From positions 62,001-126,000 of the forward strand of contig URFG01000001.1 in assembly GCA_900547095.1 (NCBI GenBank): DNA of 64,000 nt, written 5' to 3'. Shown here in pieces: positions 24,340 to 32,214 of the stretch; position 1 is the first letter of the stretch; the number at the start of each line of letters is the position of its first letter. Under the pieces are notes generated by a model that worked only from the letters and a program-made list of their open reading frames with translations, was not told the DNA's origin and did no database searches. Source of the DNA: an uncultured Oscillospiraceae bacterium. GTDB lineage: Bacteria; Bacillota; Clostridia; Oscillospirales; Acutalibacteraceae. Made by a program: the position numbers and the translations under genes.

Positions 24340-24535
24340 GCCGTAGCTGAATTTTCGGGACCTTTTTTACGCATCAATTTAATTGATATTTTACAGCATA
24401 GCGAAACGCCTCTGTTCCGAAATCGCTTTCGGGTTTTAAACGCTCGTTTACGACCTGCCGGCCGTGGGACATCCGCCGAATATTTCGATGCTCCCCATCC
24501 TCGTCAACCGCTATGCCGATACGGTCCCGGCGCTG
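24340..24535 (-). ncRNA. glmS ribozyme-riboswitch
   Basis: On the minus strand the leader reads AGCGCCGGGACC, then GGTTGACGAGGATGGGGAG, ATCGAA and TTCGGCGG in the order of the glmS ribozyme core. GGGACC at the 5' end can pair with GGTCCC near 24352-24366. Cleavage is expected between A (24534) and G (24533). In the family, glucosamine-6-phosphate is the cofactor for self-cleavage and lowers glmS expression. The 3' end is approximate. Confidence 0.88.
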
Positions 24536-24580
24536 AAATAACTTTGCACGGCAAGTTAAGTCGGCACGCCGTACATTAAT

Positions 24581-24609
24581 ATTGTATAATATTTTTTTAC
24601 TTTTGTCAA
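24581..24609 (-). promoter_or_regulatory. Promoter of glmS
   Basis: Minus-strand TTGACA (24609-24604), 17-bp spacer, TACAAT (24586-24581), starting transcription about 40 nt before the ribozyme cleavage site. Confidence 0.82.
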
Positions 24610-24619
24610 TAAATAATAA

Positions 24620-24642
24620 AGCGGCCTTTTAAAAGGTCGCTT
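24620..24642 (-). terminator. Terminator of the rpmH-jag operon
   Basis: GCGACC / GGTCGC-like arms around TTTTAAAA just after the jag stop, followed on the minus strand by a T-rich stretch; a weak but well-placed hairpin. Confidence 0.55.
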
Positions 24643-24649
24643 AAATCAA

Positions 24650-25582
24650 TTAATTTATTTTTCCGTAAAGCGGGATATCAGTATCCCTTTTAGGCTCCCT
24701 GTCGGGATCTGCTTTTACGCTGTTATTATTTCTTCTCGGCCTTGAAGATCTGCGATCGGAGCTGTAAGCTCGCTCTTTCGGCATTTCTCCGTTTTCGGGA
24801 TAAATAACAACTCTTCTTGCGTCACCTTCGCCGACTGATGAAGAAACTACTCCGTCAATAGCCTGCACGGCGGTATGAATAATTCTGCGCTCATAAGGAT
24901 TCATCGGCTCAAGTCTTCTGCCTCTTCCGGTTTTAAGAACCTGATTTGCAATTCTTTTTGCAAGAGAAGTGAGCATCTGCTCTCTTTTCTCTCTGTAATC
25001 GCCTACATTTACGGATACTCTGTAATATTTCCCGCCGTTATCCACAGCAAGACTTGCAAGGTACTGAACAGCGTCAAGAGTTTCGCCTCTGCGGCCTATA
25101 ACAGTGCCGACATTTTCACCGTCAACCAGGATATATGCCGCATTTTCTTTTGCGGCTACTTTTATAGAGCTTATTTCACAGCCAAGCCCCGCAAAAATTT
25201 TCTTTAAATACTCCACTGCCTCCAGAGCAGGACTGCCCTCGGGAATTAAAGATACATCCACCGCATCATCAAAAGGATCCAGGATCATTTTTTCTTTAGC
25301 GGGCGCCTCTGCTTTAACTTCGGACGCCTTTTTCTTTTTATCCACATCTTTTTGCTCGCTTAAAGACTTTTTAGCCTTCTTTTGCGGCTTTTTTACTTCC
25401 GGCAATTCAATAAACGCTCTTACTTCGGCTTTGCAGCCTCCGAAAATGCCGAGCACTTTCTTTTTAGCAGTTGAAATTATTTCAAATTGAACATCATCTG
25501 TTATATCGGCGCCAAGCTCTTTAATGGCGTTTTCTCTTGCTTCGTTAACATCTTCTCCGAAGCCTCTTGCTTCTCTAATCAA
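24650..25582 (-). CDS. jag: Jag/KhpB RNA-binding protein (SpoIIIJ-associated)
   Basis: 310 residues from TTG 25582, which follows AAAGGAGGACTTTTC and gives the normal IREARGFGEDVNEA start. Jag_N domain at about 1-55, a Lys-rich linker (75-115), a KH domain with NVGTVIGRRGETLDAVQYL (about 165-190) and an R3H domain with RRLEPMNPYERRIIHTAVQ ending in SVGEGDARRVVIYP. A cytosolic RNA-binding protein linked to cell-wall synthesis and division. It follows yidC by 13 bp, the universal Firmicutes order. Confidence 0.95.
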   Translation of the reverse strand: MIREARGFGEDVNEARENAIKELGADITDDVQFEIISTAKKKVLGIFGGCKAEVRAFIELPEVKKPQKKAKKSLSEQKDVDKKKKASEVKAEAPAKEKMILDPFDDAVDVSLIPEGSPALEAVEYLKKIFAGLGCEISSIKVAAKENAAYILVDGENVGTVIGRRGETLDAVQYLASLAVDNGGKYYRVSVNVGDYREKREQMLTSLAKRIANQVLKTGRGRRLEPMNPYERRIIHTAVQAIDGVVSSSVGEGDARRVVIYPENGEMPKERAYSSDRRSSRPRRNNNSVKADPDREPKRDTDIPLYGKIN

Positions 25583-25595
25583 GAAAAGTCCTCCT

Positions 25596-26645
25596 TTATT
25601 TATTATCACTTTCGGGTTCGGTTGCAGCCTGCTCCGATTTTTCTATCTGTTTCTTTTCAAAATCCGCTCTTGCTTTGAGCTCTTTTATACGCTGATTTGC
25701 AAGCATTTTTGCAGGGCCGTAATAAAGCTGAACGGCAGACTGAATAAGACCTCCTATAAGCGAAGAGCATATCCAGTAAAATCCTACTCCTCCGGGGAAT
25801 GTAAATCCTAAGAAAAGCGAGATGAGAGGCATTGTAAGCATCATACCCGCCATAGTCGGAGCGTCGGGATTATTCTTTTTATTAATAAACATTGAAATAA
25901 TGCTTGTGAGCATCTGAGCTAAAAACGCAAATATCGGGATAAGCCATATCGTTTGATATTTAGCAAAAATATTTATATCAAAATTCGGCTTTTCGGTAAG
26001 ATCGATACTTCCCAGATTATATCTTATATCGGAATTATCGTGCGCTTTTTTAATTTCTTTAAGATCGGATTCGATCTTTTTATATTCCTTTGCAGGAACG
26101 ATCTTTGCTATCTCGTCAAAATGCTCGTCAAGTACTTTGATAAGAGGAAGTTCTTTATATCCGCCTTTTTTACCCCAGGTTTCCGTAAAATCCTTATATT
26201 CGGTTTTATCTTTATCGCTTAAATCTTCTACAGCTGCCGAAATTGTGGTCGTAACGGTGCTTATTTTATCCGAATCGACTTTCTCAAGGAAAGTGAGCGG
26301 CGACATAATAAGGTAATAGATACAAAGCATAAGCGCCAGACGGATAAACATAGGAAGACAGCCGCCGGACATTGAAATATTTTCATCTCTGTAAAGCTTC
26401 TGCTGAGCCTCGGCAAGCTTCTGCCTGTCGTCACCGTAACGCTTCTTTATATCATCCATCTTCGGCTTTATTCTAAGCTGCTGAACAGAAGCCTTTTGGC
26501 TTTTAATGCTGAGCGGAATAAGAATAACATTTATAAGCAGAGTGAACATAAAAACAGAAGCGGCAAAGCTTCCGCCGAATATATCCGCGAAAAAGCGGAG
26601 AACCGCGCTTAGCGGCGTGTTTATAATCTTACTTAAAAATCCCAT
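25596..26645 (-). CDS. yidC: YidC/Oxa1-type membrane protein insertase
   Basis: 349 residues. It inserts proteins into the membrane. Hydrophobic segments near the N-terminus (MFTLLINVILIPLSIKSQKAS, preceding the cytosolic amphipathic loop with KPKMDDIKKRYGDDRQKL), then GGCLPMFIRLALMLCIYYLI, a soluble insert of about 110 residues (SDKISTVTTTISA to EKPNFD), IWLIPIFAFLAQMLTSI and GVGFYWICSSLIGGLIQS. The long extracellular insert is larger than in Bacillus SpoIIIJ. No lipobox. Fourth gene of the rpmH operon. Confidence 0.94.
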   Translation of the reverse strand: MGFLSKIINTPLSAVLRFFADIFGGSFAASVFMFTLLINVILIPLSIKSQKASVQQLRIKPKMDDIKKRYGDDRQKLAEAQQKLYRDENISMSGGCLPMFIRLALMLCIYYLIMSPLTFLEKVDSDKISTVTTTISAAVEDLSDKDKTEYKDFTETWGKKGGYKELPLIKVLDEHFDEIAKIVPAKEYKKIESDLKEIKKAHDNSDIRYNLGSIDLTEKPNFDINIFAKYQTIWLIPIFAFLAQMLTSIISMFINKKNNPDAPTMAGMMLTMPLISLFLGFTFPGGVGFYWICSSLIGGLIQSAVQLYYGPAKMLANQRIKELKARADFEKKQIEKSEQAATEPESDNK

Positions 26646-26708
26646 TTGTTTTTTGCCTTTCCGATTTTATTGAAAACTTAAAGCGCTTTTTAGCTTAAGT
26701 TATGTTTT

Positions 26709-26954
26709 CTATTTTGATTTCTTTTCAGGCACGGGATCATACCCGCCCTTGCAAAATGGATTACATCTAAGAATTCTTTTTACTGACAGATACATCCCTT
26801 TTATACATCCGTGCTTTTCAATGGCTTCTATCGCATAAGCCGAGCAGGAGGGAGTAAATCTGCAACAGGGAATTTTGTTTGGTGAAATAAATTTTCTGTA
26901 AAACTTTATCGGCGCAATTATCGCCGATTTAAAAGGATTTTTGATTTTTTTCAT
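26709..26954 (-). CDS. yidD: Membrane protein insertion efficiency factor
   Basis: 81 residues with the family signature: IKFYRKFISP, CRFTPSCSAYAIEAIEKHG and RILRCNPFCKGGYDPVP, including the conserved Cys residues. Start overlaps the rnpA stop by four bases. Small membrane-associated helper of YidC; about 60 bp separate it from yidC. Confidence 0.95.
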   Translation of the reverse strand: MKKIKNPFKSAIIAPIKFYRKFISPNKIPCCRFTPSCSAYAIEAIEKHGCIKGMYLSVKRILRCNPFCKGGYDPVPEKKSK

Positions 26955-27283
26955 TCCAAAAAACCGAACTTTATTAACTGTGTTTTTAAAATTTCCGCAA
27001 CGCGCGTGCTTTTTGCTCTTAATATTCTCGATCTTGCGACTATCACAAAATCTCCCTGCGGAATATCTTTAGCGCATTCTCTGAAAGCGGCTGTTATGAC
27101 CCGCTTTGCACGGTTTCGGCTGACAGCACTGCCGATCTTTTTCGAAACCGTGATTCCGAGCCTGACTTTTCCCGGCTTACCGCCGCAGGCATATAAAACA
27201 AATTCGTTTGCCACGGCGGATTTTCCGCGGTTATATATTCTGCGGAAATCCCGGTTTTCCTTTATCTTCTCGAAATACTTCAT
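26951..27283 (-). CDS. rnpA: Ribonuclease P protein component
   Basis: 110 residues: EKIKENRDFRRIYNRGKSAVANEFVLYA, GKVRLGITVSKKIGSAVSRNRAKRVITAAFRE with the RNR motif that contacts RNase P RNA, and DFVIVARSR. Full length. Preceded by AAAAAGGAG. It follows rpmH by 52 bp in the usual order. Confidence 0.96.
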   Translation of the reverse strand: MKYFEKIKENRDFRRIYNRGKSAVANEFVLYACGGKPGKVRLGITVSKKIGSAVSRNRAKRVITAAFRECAKDIPQGDFVIVARSRILRAKSTRVAEILKTQLIKFGFLE

Positions 27284-27313
27284 TATTTCTCCTTTTTATC
27301 CAGGAATAAAAGG

Positions 27314-27337
27314 AAAAGCCACATAAACAGTGGCTTT
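27314..27337 (-). terminator. Hairpin after rpmH (attenuator-like)
   Basis: AAAGCCAC / GTGGCTTT stem with a 7-nt loop, overlapping the rpmH stop codon and preceding rnpA. With few T residues after it, it may lower rather than stop readthrough, matching the excess of L34 over RnpA. Confidence 0.55.
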
Positions 27338-27470
27338 AGTATGTGAGTTTCTTTCTGCCTTTGGATCTGCGGCGAGCAAGTACTTTTCTACCGTTAGCAG
27401 TAGCCATTCTTTTTAAAAAGCCGTGTTCTTTTTTACGATGAAGCTTTTTAGGCTGATATGTTCTTTTCAT
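27336..27470 (-). CDS. rpmH: 50S ribosomal protein L34
   Basis: 44 residues, MKRTYQPKKLHRKKEHGFL to RRRSKGRKKLTY, the complete L34 sequence. ATG 27470 follows AAAAGGAGGTTTAAAAT. First gene of the rpmH-rnpA-yidD-yidC-jag operon. dnaA, often found on the opposite side of rpmH, is absent; a YfhO gene is there instead. Confidence 0.97.
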   Translation of the reverse strand: MKRTYQPKKLHRKKEHGFLKRMATANGRKVLARRRSKGRKKLTY

Positions 27471-27493
27471 ATTTTAAACCTCCTTTTAAGACA

Positions 27494-27538
27494 ACCTATC
27501 AGTTTATGATTATACCCTAAACTGATAGGTCCTGTCAA
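27494..27538 (-). promoter_or_regulatory. rpmH promoter embedded in a long dyad
   Basis: Minus-strand TTGACA (27538-27533), 18-bp spacer, TATAAT (27514-27509). A perfect inverted repeat with 13-bp arms, ACCTATCAGTTTA / TAAACTGATAGGT, spans 27494-27530 with the -10 box in its 11-bp centre. Confidence 0.82.
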
Positions 27539-27565
27539 TAAAAATTTTAAAATTTTTAAGTTTTT

Positions 27566-30226
27566 CTAATCCTTATCGTCGTTAAAAGCGTCGGTATCTA
27601 TTGAAAATCCGCCGAGATATGAATTTTTCTCGTTATCTGCGGCGCTGCCGATATCGGGAATATCGTCTAAAAGATCATATTCAAATTCCGGCTCCAGTGC
27701 CGTGCTGTCAAAGCTTGCGGCGGCGTCAAGAAGGTCTTCTTTGTGCCACTTTTTGATAAGATCCTCACCCTCGGGGTAGTATTCGTTTGACGGGTGACGC
27801 TTAAAGTAAACAGAACAGATTACAAAATATGCTATAAATATGACGGCGGCGGTTCCGCTTACCTTTAATCCTAAAGACAGCATCGGCGTTTTATAATCAA
27901 ACCTTATCTCGCTTGTGCCTTTTCCTACCTTTACTGCCATAAATCCGATATTTACTTTTAATATTTCCGCCTTTTCTCCGTTTACAGTAGCCGTAAATCC
28001 CTCGTCATAAGGCACCGAGAAAAATACAAGCGATTCCTTTTCCCGGGAAACGGTCGCCGTAAATCCGTCGTTATCCGTAATAAAGCTTGTGCTTGCGGTT
28101 TCCCTGCGGTCGGCGCAGTTTTTTTCAAGCTCTTTTACAAATTCGGATTTTTCAGTCTGCTCCTCTGTTATGAGATTTTCGCTTTCCTCGTTTTCAGGCG
28201 GCAAAACATCGTCTGTATCTTCTTCATCGTTTATATTCTTCATAAGCTTTCCGTACTCGTTTACCTGCTTGCTGTTAAGCACTATCGCCTTTAAAAGCAT
28301 AGAGCATCGGTCGTTTTCGGATAAAGAATAGTAATCGCTCTCCGAAATAAAATAATCGTAAGAAAATCCGTAAGGAATATAATTTTCGTTTTCGTAGATA
28401 TAATATCCGCCGTCGGTATCAATATAGTTGTAATCGGGCATTCTCGTTTCGCCCTTTGTGTTTATAAAGCTCTCCGCATTTACCGGATTAAGCAGATATT
28501 TTACCGATAAAAACGGTCTTAAGCTTGCGTATTTTGTGCTCGGCCTGCTTCCGACATTTCTCTCTATTCCTATGCTGTCATAAAACTCCATAATTGATGA
28601 CGGCACTACCGAATGAAACGCATTGATCGATGAGTACCCGAGGAACATCGCGGTGTTGTCCACCCCGTCGTAAACGTCTATCCTGTAGGTGCTTTTGTCG
28701 TCGGGAATAGTTACATTGCCTTCTATAAGCTGATCTATCATCACGCTGTCGATATCATCGGAATGCATTCTTCCGCTGTAAATAAAGAACATCGAATAAA
28801 GGACCGAAACTATGCAAACGCATACCGTAGCCGACCTGAAAAATGCTTTTAAACTGCTCTTTCTTATCTTTAAAAGCGCAAAGGTCATAATAAGGCAGAT
28901 AAGCGCTATCGCCGCAGTCACAAAAAATCTGCTCTTGAACAAGCCGTCGTTATCCTGCGTGTAAAGCCCGAATGTAATCGTTCCGTCGTCATTTTTGTTC
29001 GGGAAAAATCCGATAACGAGGAAAAACGCAAGCGTTATAAGACCGGTGTAAATAAATCCGGGTTTAAAGTCCGCTTCTCTTTCTTCAAACAGCGTAACTG
29101 TGCAAAGGCACATTATAAGCACCGGCATATAAAACCAGCGCGCGTAATAAGCCGAGTTAAAAGCATAAAAAGCGCTGTTTAAAATCGGGAACATCGAAAA
29201 TATAAAGCAGATAGTTATAAGCCTTTTTGTCCAGCTTTTCTTTTTGGTAACAAGCACAGTTAAAACACCCGTCATAGAAAATACCGGCAGCCAGCCTCCG
29301 AGCGACGACCACTTTACATCCGCCTCCGGGAAAAATACCGGCCTTGCCGGAAGATCAGGCGGGAAGAAGAAACACTCTATTATATTAAGGTATATCTGCT
29401 CTTTGCCGTAAGTTATAGCGTTCCAGCCGGTCAAAAATTCGGATACCCTGCTGTTGCTTATCACCGCGGCAATGCCTGGCAAAAGCAAGACTGCCGCAAG
29501 GCTGACACCTAATACAGACTCAAATCCTATTACTAAAAATCTCTTAAACTTAAATCTTATTGCTCCCGACCATATTCTTACAATATAATAAATAATGCAG
29601 AATACGACCATTCCGAAAAAGAAAAAGTAATTCATAATAGCGCTCGCCGCAACTGCCAGCGCAAAAACTCCCCTGCGGTTTTCGGTGATCAGCAGCTCCA
29701 TACTCAAAAGAAGCAGCGGAAACATTATTATCGGCTCGTGAAAATGATTGAAAAAGACATTATAAACCGAAAATCCCGAAAAAGCATATAAAAGACCGCC
29801 GATCTGTGCTGCCGCCGCAGTTTTGGTAAACCGCCTTATATAAAGGTAAGCCGTAAAAGCGGCAAGCGCAAATTTAAGTATCAGCAAAGGTCCCATAAGA
29901 TAAGGCACCATATCCGTCGGGAACGGAATCGTAAGCCAGAAAAAGGGACTGCCCAAAAGATAAAAACTGTAAGAACCTATAAAGTTCGCTCCGAGATCTG
30001 TCGTAAAGCTCCATTTAATGTTGCCCGATCTCACCGCCTCGTGGCACATTTTGTAAAACGGTATCTGCTGAACGTTAAAATCACCGAAAAATGTAAAATA
30101 TCCGTGACCTTCAATTATAAACGGCACAAATATGACCGCCGCGCATAAAAGAGCCGTTAAAAAAACAGAAAGCTTTTTTTCTTTTACCGGTCTTAAAGTC
30201 ATCGCCTTTTTATCGGTGAAATTCAT
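27566..30226 (-). CDS. YfhO-family membrane protein
   Basis: 886 residues, a GT-C-fold-like polytopic protein. About a dozen membrane helices lie between 17 and 490. The YfhO motif set is visible: FFGDFNVQQIPFYKMCHEAVRSGNIKWSFTTDLGANFIGSYSFY near residue 50-95, YAFSGFSVYNVFFNHFHE, and an extracellular C-terminal domain with YSSINAFHSVVPSSIMEFYDSIG and FFSVPYDEGFTATVNGEK. A final helix near 800 precedes an acidic cytosolic tail. In Bacillus and Listeria, YfhO is needed for adding sugars to lipoteichoic acid; the same role here is inference. Monocistronic. Confidence 0.9.
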   Translation of the reverse strand: MNFTDKKAMTLRPVKEKKLSVFLTALLCAAVIFVPFIIEGHGYFTFFGDFNVQQIPFYKMCHEAVRSGNIKWSFTTDLGANFIGSYSFYLLGSPFFWLTIPFPTDMVPYLMGPLLILKFALAAFTAYLYIRRFTKTAAAAQIGGLLYAFSGFSVYNVFFNHFHEPIIMFPLLLLSMELLITENRRGVFALAVAASAIMNYFFFFGMVVFCIIYYIVRIWSGAIRFKFKRFLVIGFESVLGVSLAAVLLLPGIAAVISNSRVSEFLTGWNAITYGKEQIYLNIIECFFFPPDLPARPVFFPEADVKWSSLGGWLPVFSMTGVLTVLVTKKKSWTKRLITICFIFSMFPILNSAFYAFNSAYYARWFYMPVLIMCLCTVTLFEEREADFKPGFIYTGLITLAFFLVIGFFPNKNDDGTITFGLYTQDNDGLFKSRFFVTAAIALICLIMTFALLKIRKSSLKAFFRSATVCVCIVSVLYSMFFIYSGRMHSDDIDSVMIDQLIEGNVTIPDDKSTYRIDVYDGVDNTAMFLGYSSINAFHSVVPSSIMEFYDSIGIERNVGSRPSTKYASLRPFLSVKYLLNPVNAESFINTKGETRMPDYNYIDTDGGYYIYENENYIPYGFSYDYFISESDYYSLSENDRCSMLLKAIVLNSKQVNEYGKLMKNINDEEDTDDVLPPENEESENLITEEQTEKSEFVKELEKNCADRRETASTSFITDNDGFTATVSREKESLVFFSVPYDEGFTATVNGEKAEILKVNIGFMAVKVGKGTSEIRFDYKTPMLSLGLKVSGTAAVIFIAYFVICSVYFKRHPSNEYYPEGEDLIKKWHKEDLLDAAASFDSTALEPEFEYDLLDDIPDIGSAADNEKNSYLGGFSIDTDAFNDDKD

Positions 30227-30253
30227 TTTATCAGTCCTTTTTTAAATGCTGTA

Positions 30254-30281
30254 TTGATATTATAACAAAAAATGGTATAAT
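30254..30281 (+). promoter_or_regulatory. Promoter of the HD nucleotidase gene
   Basis: TTGATA at 30254-30259, 16-bp spacer, TATAAT at 30276-30281. Confidence 0.75.
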
Positions 30282-30303
30282 ATTCAATAAGGATGTGGTA
30301 GTT

Positions 30304-30882
30304 TTGAAAAGTCATTTTTATGCAATGCTCAGCCGAATGAAGAATATCAATCGGTGGGGGCTTATGAGAAATATAAGAAGTGAAAATCTCTGCGAGCATT
30401 CTTTTGAAACGGCAGTTATAGCCCACGCGCTTGCACTCATTGATAATAAGAAGTTAAACGGATCTGCCGATCCCGAAAAAATAGCCGTTGCGGCGCTTTT
30501 TCACGATACCTCGGAAATTCTCACCGGCGATATGCCAACGCCTGTAAAATATTATAATACGGAAATAAAATCGGCTTATAAGCAGGTTGAAAAAACAGCC
30601 GAAACAAAGCTTCTTTCCTATCTCCCCGACTATTTGAAAGAGCCTTTTTCCGATATTTACAGCTGTGACGCCGAAACAGAAAAATTCGTAAAAGCAGCCG
30701 ATAAAATTTCCGCTCTTATCAAATGCACCGAAGAGCTTAATATGGGTAACCGCGAGTTTGCCTCCGCAAAAGAAGCCACTTTAAAATCAATAAAGGATTT
30801 AAAGTTCAAACCCGCCGATATCTTCCTCGAAGAGTTTATGGACAGCTATTCTTTAACTCTCGACGAGCAAAACACCCTTTGA
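30304..30882 (+). CDS. YfbR-like HD-domain 5'-deoxynucleotidase
   Basis: 192 residues from TTG 30304 (AAGGATGTGG lies five bases upstream; the earlier GTG falls within it). YfbR pattern: HFYAMLSRMKNINRWGLM with the substrate-contacting RW, then metal ligands CEHSFETAVIAH (His), ALFHDTSEILTGDMPTPVKYY (HD, plus the DMPTPVK catalytic segment) and SCDAETEKFVKAADKISALIKC with the final Asp. In the family it removes the phosphate from deoxynucleoside monophosphates. Monocistronic between a promoter and a terminator. Confidence 0.92.
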   Translation: MKSHFYAMLSRMKNINRWGLMRNIRSENLCEHSFETAVIAHALALIDNKKLNGSADPEKIAVAALFHDTSEILTGDMPTPVKYYNTEIKSAYKQVEKTAETKLLSYLPDYLKEPFSDIYSCDAETEKFVKAADKISALIKCTEELNMGNREFASAKEATLKSIKDLKFKPADIFLEEFMDSYSLTLDEQNTL

Positions 30883-30883
30883 T

Positions 30884-30911
30884 TTTTCGGAGGTTTTAAA
30901 ACCTCCGAAAA
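30884..30911 (+). terminator. Terminator after the nucleotidase gene
   Basis: Perfect palindrome TTTTCGGAGGTTTT / AAAACCTCCGAAAA followed by TTTTTC. Confidence 0.85.
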
Positions 30912-30939
30912 TTTTTCTTTTTTAAAAGTAAATTTTATC

Positions 30940-30968
30940 TTGACTTATGCCTTTAAATATGGTATATT
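30940..30968 (+). promoter_or_regulatory. Promoter of the tRNA-Thr/tRNA-Tyr pair
   Basis: TTGACT at 30940-30945, 17-bp spacer, TATATT at 30963-30968. Confidence 0.75.
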
Positions 30969-30987
30969 TATTTGGCATTGAAAATTT

Positions 30988-31063
30988 GCTGGTGTAGCTC
31001 AGTTGGTAGAGCAGCTGATTTGTAATCAGCAGGTCGGGGGTTCAAGTCCGTCCACCAGCTCCA
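30988..31063 (+). tRNA. tRNA-Thr (anticodon TGT)
   Basis: 76 nt, acceptor GCTGGTG / CACCAGC, D-loop AGTTGGTAGA, anticodon stem-loop CTGATTTGTAATCAG (TGT), T-arm GGGTTCAAGTC, encoded CCA. Confidence 0.97.
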
Positions 31064-31089
31064 CTTAAATGCGGAGTAAAATTTAATAT

Positions 31090-31175
31090 GGGAGAGTTCC
31101 CGAGTGGCCAAAGGGGACAGACTGTAAATCTGCTGCTTTTATGCTTCGATGGTTCGAATCCATCCTCTCCCACCA
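31090..31175 (+). tRNA. tRNA-Tyr (anticodon GTA)
   Basis: 86 nt with a long variable arm (class II), acceptor GGGAGAG / CTCTCCC, anticodon loop region GACTGTAAATC (GTA), T-arm GGTTCGAATCC, encoded CCA. 26 bp after tRNA-Thr. Confidence 0.96.
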
Positions 31176-31176
31176 A

Positions 31177-31208
31177 AGCCCTAAAGGCACAAGCCTTTGG
31201 GGCTTTAC
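31177..31208 (+). terminator. Terminator after tRNA-Tyr
   Basis: AAAGCCC / GGGCTTT with an internal AAAGGC/GCCTTT stem. A related AGTCTTTAGGGCTTTGG stretch follows at about 31241-31258; the remaining 31209-31347 holds no recognised feature. Confidence 0.75.
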
Positions 31209-31356
31209 TTATTACCTATTCCCTCTTCACTATTCCTTAAAAAGTCTTTAGGGCTTTGGAAAGTAAAAAGTAATAGCGATAAAGTTTTTAAATATATATT
31301 TTATCTGCCTTTCATTTTTTTCGATTCATATTTAAAATAAACAGCGGGTGAGAAAT

Positions 31357-31812
31357 TTGCAGAATTCAGATAATATTTTCTTTGAAGAATATAAGCGCTT
31401 AGATAAGCTTTGCTCAAATATGTACTCCTGCCAAAACGGCGTAAGCGAATATATTTTCCAAATGGATAATGTCTATAACTTTGGGCTATCGTATATCTCT
31501 TCTTGGAGCTTTGATTATAAAAATCTTAAACATATACGCTTTTTAAGAAATCAAATAGCCCACGATCCTGATATTTATCAAATCAGCAAACCGGAAGACT
31601 TAAATTTTGTGAAAAATTTTTACTCGCGCATAATATCAGGAGATGATCCTTTAACTTTGCTTAGAGCATCCAAAAGCCAAAAGAAAGCTGTTTCGTATAA
31701 TACCAAAACCGTTGATTATAAGCCGGCAAAGCAGAAATCCAATGCTTGGCTTTTCTTCGCTATCGTCTTATTAATGCTTGCAATAATTTATTTTATTGCG
31801 CTTAGACAATAA
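31357..31812 (+). CDS. Tail-anchored protein of unknown function
   Basis: About 151 residues from TTG 31357, placed after AGCGGGTGAG (GTG 31348 lies inside that site). The soluble part (1-110) is helical, with YKNLKHIRFLRNQIAHDPDIY resembling the RNxIAH segment of small HEPN-like/DUF6548 proteins. A Lys-rich linker precedes a single C-terminal membrane helix (AWLFFAIVLLMLAIIYFIAL). I do not know its function; the RN-x3-H pattern of HEPN RNases is only partly matched (RNQIAH), so nuclease activity is not claimed. Confidence 0.6.
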   Translation: MQNSDNIFFEEYKRLDKLCSNMYSCQNGVSEYIFQMDNVYNFGLSYISSWSFDYKNLKHIRFLRNQIAHDPDIYQISKPEDLNFVKNFYSRIISGDDPLTLLRASKSQKKAVSYNTKTVDYKPAKQKSNAWLFFAIVLLMLAIIYFIALRQ

Positions 31813-31873
31813 AATCAGGTGTGTCTGTATTAACAAACAGAAAAATTAAATACACCTTACTGAGGTAAATAAA

Positions 31874-32122
31874 ATGAAAATGATGGATTGTGTAGAAGTA
31901 ATTGTTGAAAAAGAAGAGTATGTTGAAGACGGAATCCACAAGGGAATGCAGGGCTGGATCTGCTTGGAACAACGAACTGCCGGATATTGGCTTGTCAATT
32001 TTCCTCAGTACGGCGAAAAAGATGACATTGCAGAAATAAGCGTAAGAGAAGAGGATTTGAAAGTTATTCCTGTAATGCACGCTATTGTTAACGAACAAAT
32101 AAAAGCTAAATTCGGCGATTAA
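31874..32122 (+). CDS. Small acidic protein, DUF4926-like, paralogue of the gene at 51.7 kb
   Basis: 82 residues, start ATG 31874 after ACTGAGGTAAATAAA. Nearly all-beta: DCVEVIVEKEEYVEDGIHKGMQGWI, then ISVREEDLKVIP and the C-terminus NEQIKAKFGD. The 87-residue protein at 51665-51928 has the same DCVELIVEKEKY...GVHKGMTG start and the identical last ten residues. The 15 bp AATTAAATACACCTT upstream are also shared. Short KOW/SH3-like DUF4926 proteins often occur as immunity-like orphans; the role here is unknown. Confidence 0.68.
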   Translation: MKMMDCVEVIVEKEEYVEDGIHKGMQGWICLEQRTAGYWLVNFPQYGEKDDIAEISVREEDLKVIPVMHAIVNEQIKAKFGD

Positions 32123-32161
32123 ATTTTGTGTATAGAGCTCAAATCTCTCAGTATTATCGGA

Positions 32162-32203
32162 CAAAAAGCTCCGCGAAACAAAATTATGTTTCGCGGAGCT
32201 TTT
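32162..32203. terminator. Bidirectional terminator before mgtC
   Basis: AAAAGCTCCGCGAAAC / GTTTCGCGGAGCTTTT with an AT loop, between convergent genes. Confidence 0.9.
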
Positions 32204-32214
32204 CATTTTAACTT

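Noticed and set aside
25038..25346. Two TTATCCACA (DnaA-box) matches, with a third near 3927, suggesting an origin near the rpmH operon
   Set aside because: They lie within jag and uxaA coding sequence, are too few and too far apart, and have no AT-rich unwinding region or dnaA gene nearby.
31177..31260. Repeated AAAGCCCTAAAGGC-like sequences after tRNA-Tyr as a possible attachment site or repeat element
   Set aside because: The first is the terminator stem, and the second is only a partial inverted match. No integrase or repeat of the tRNA end follows.
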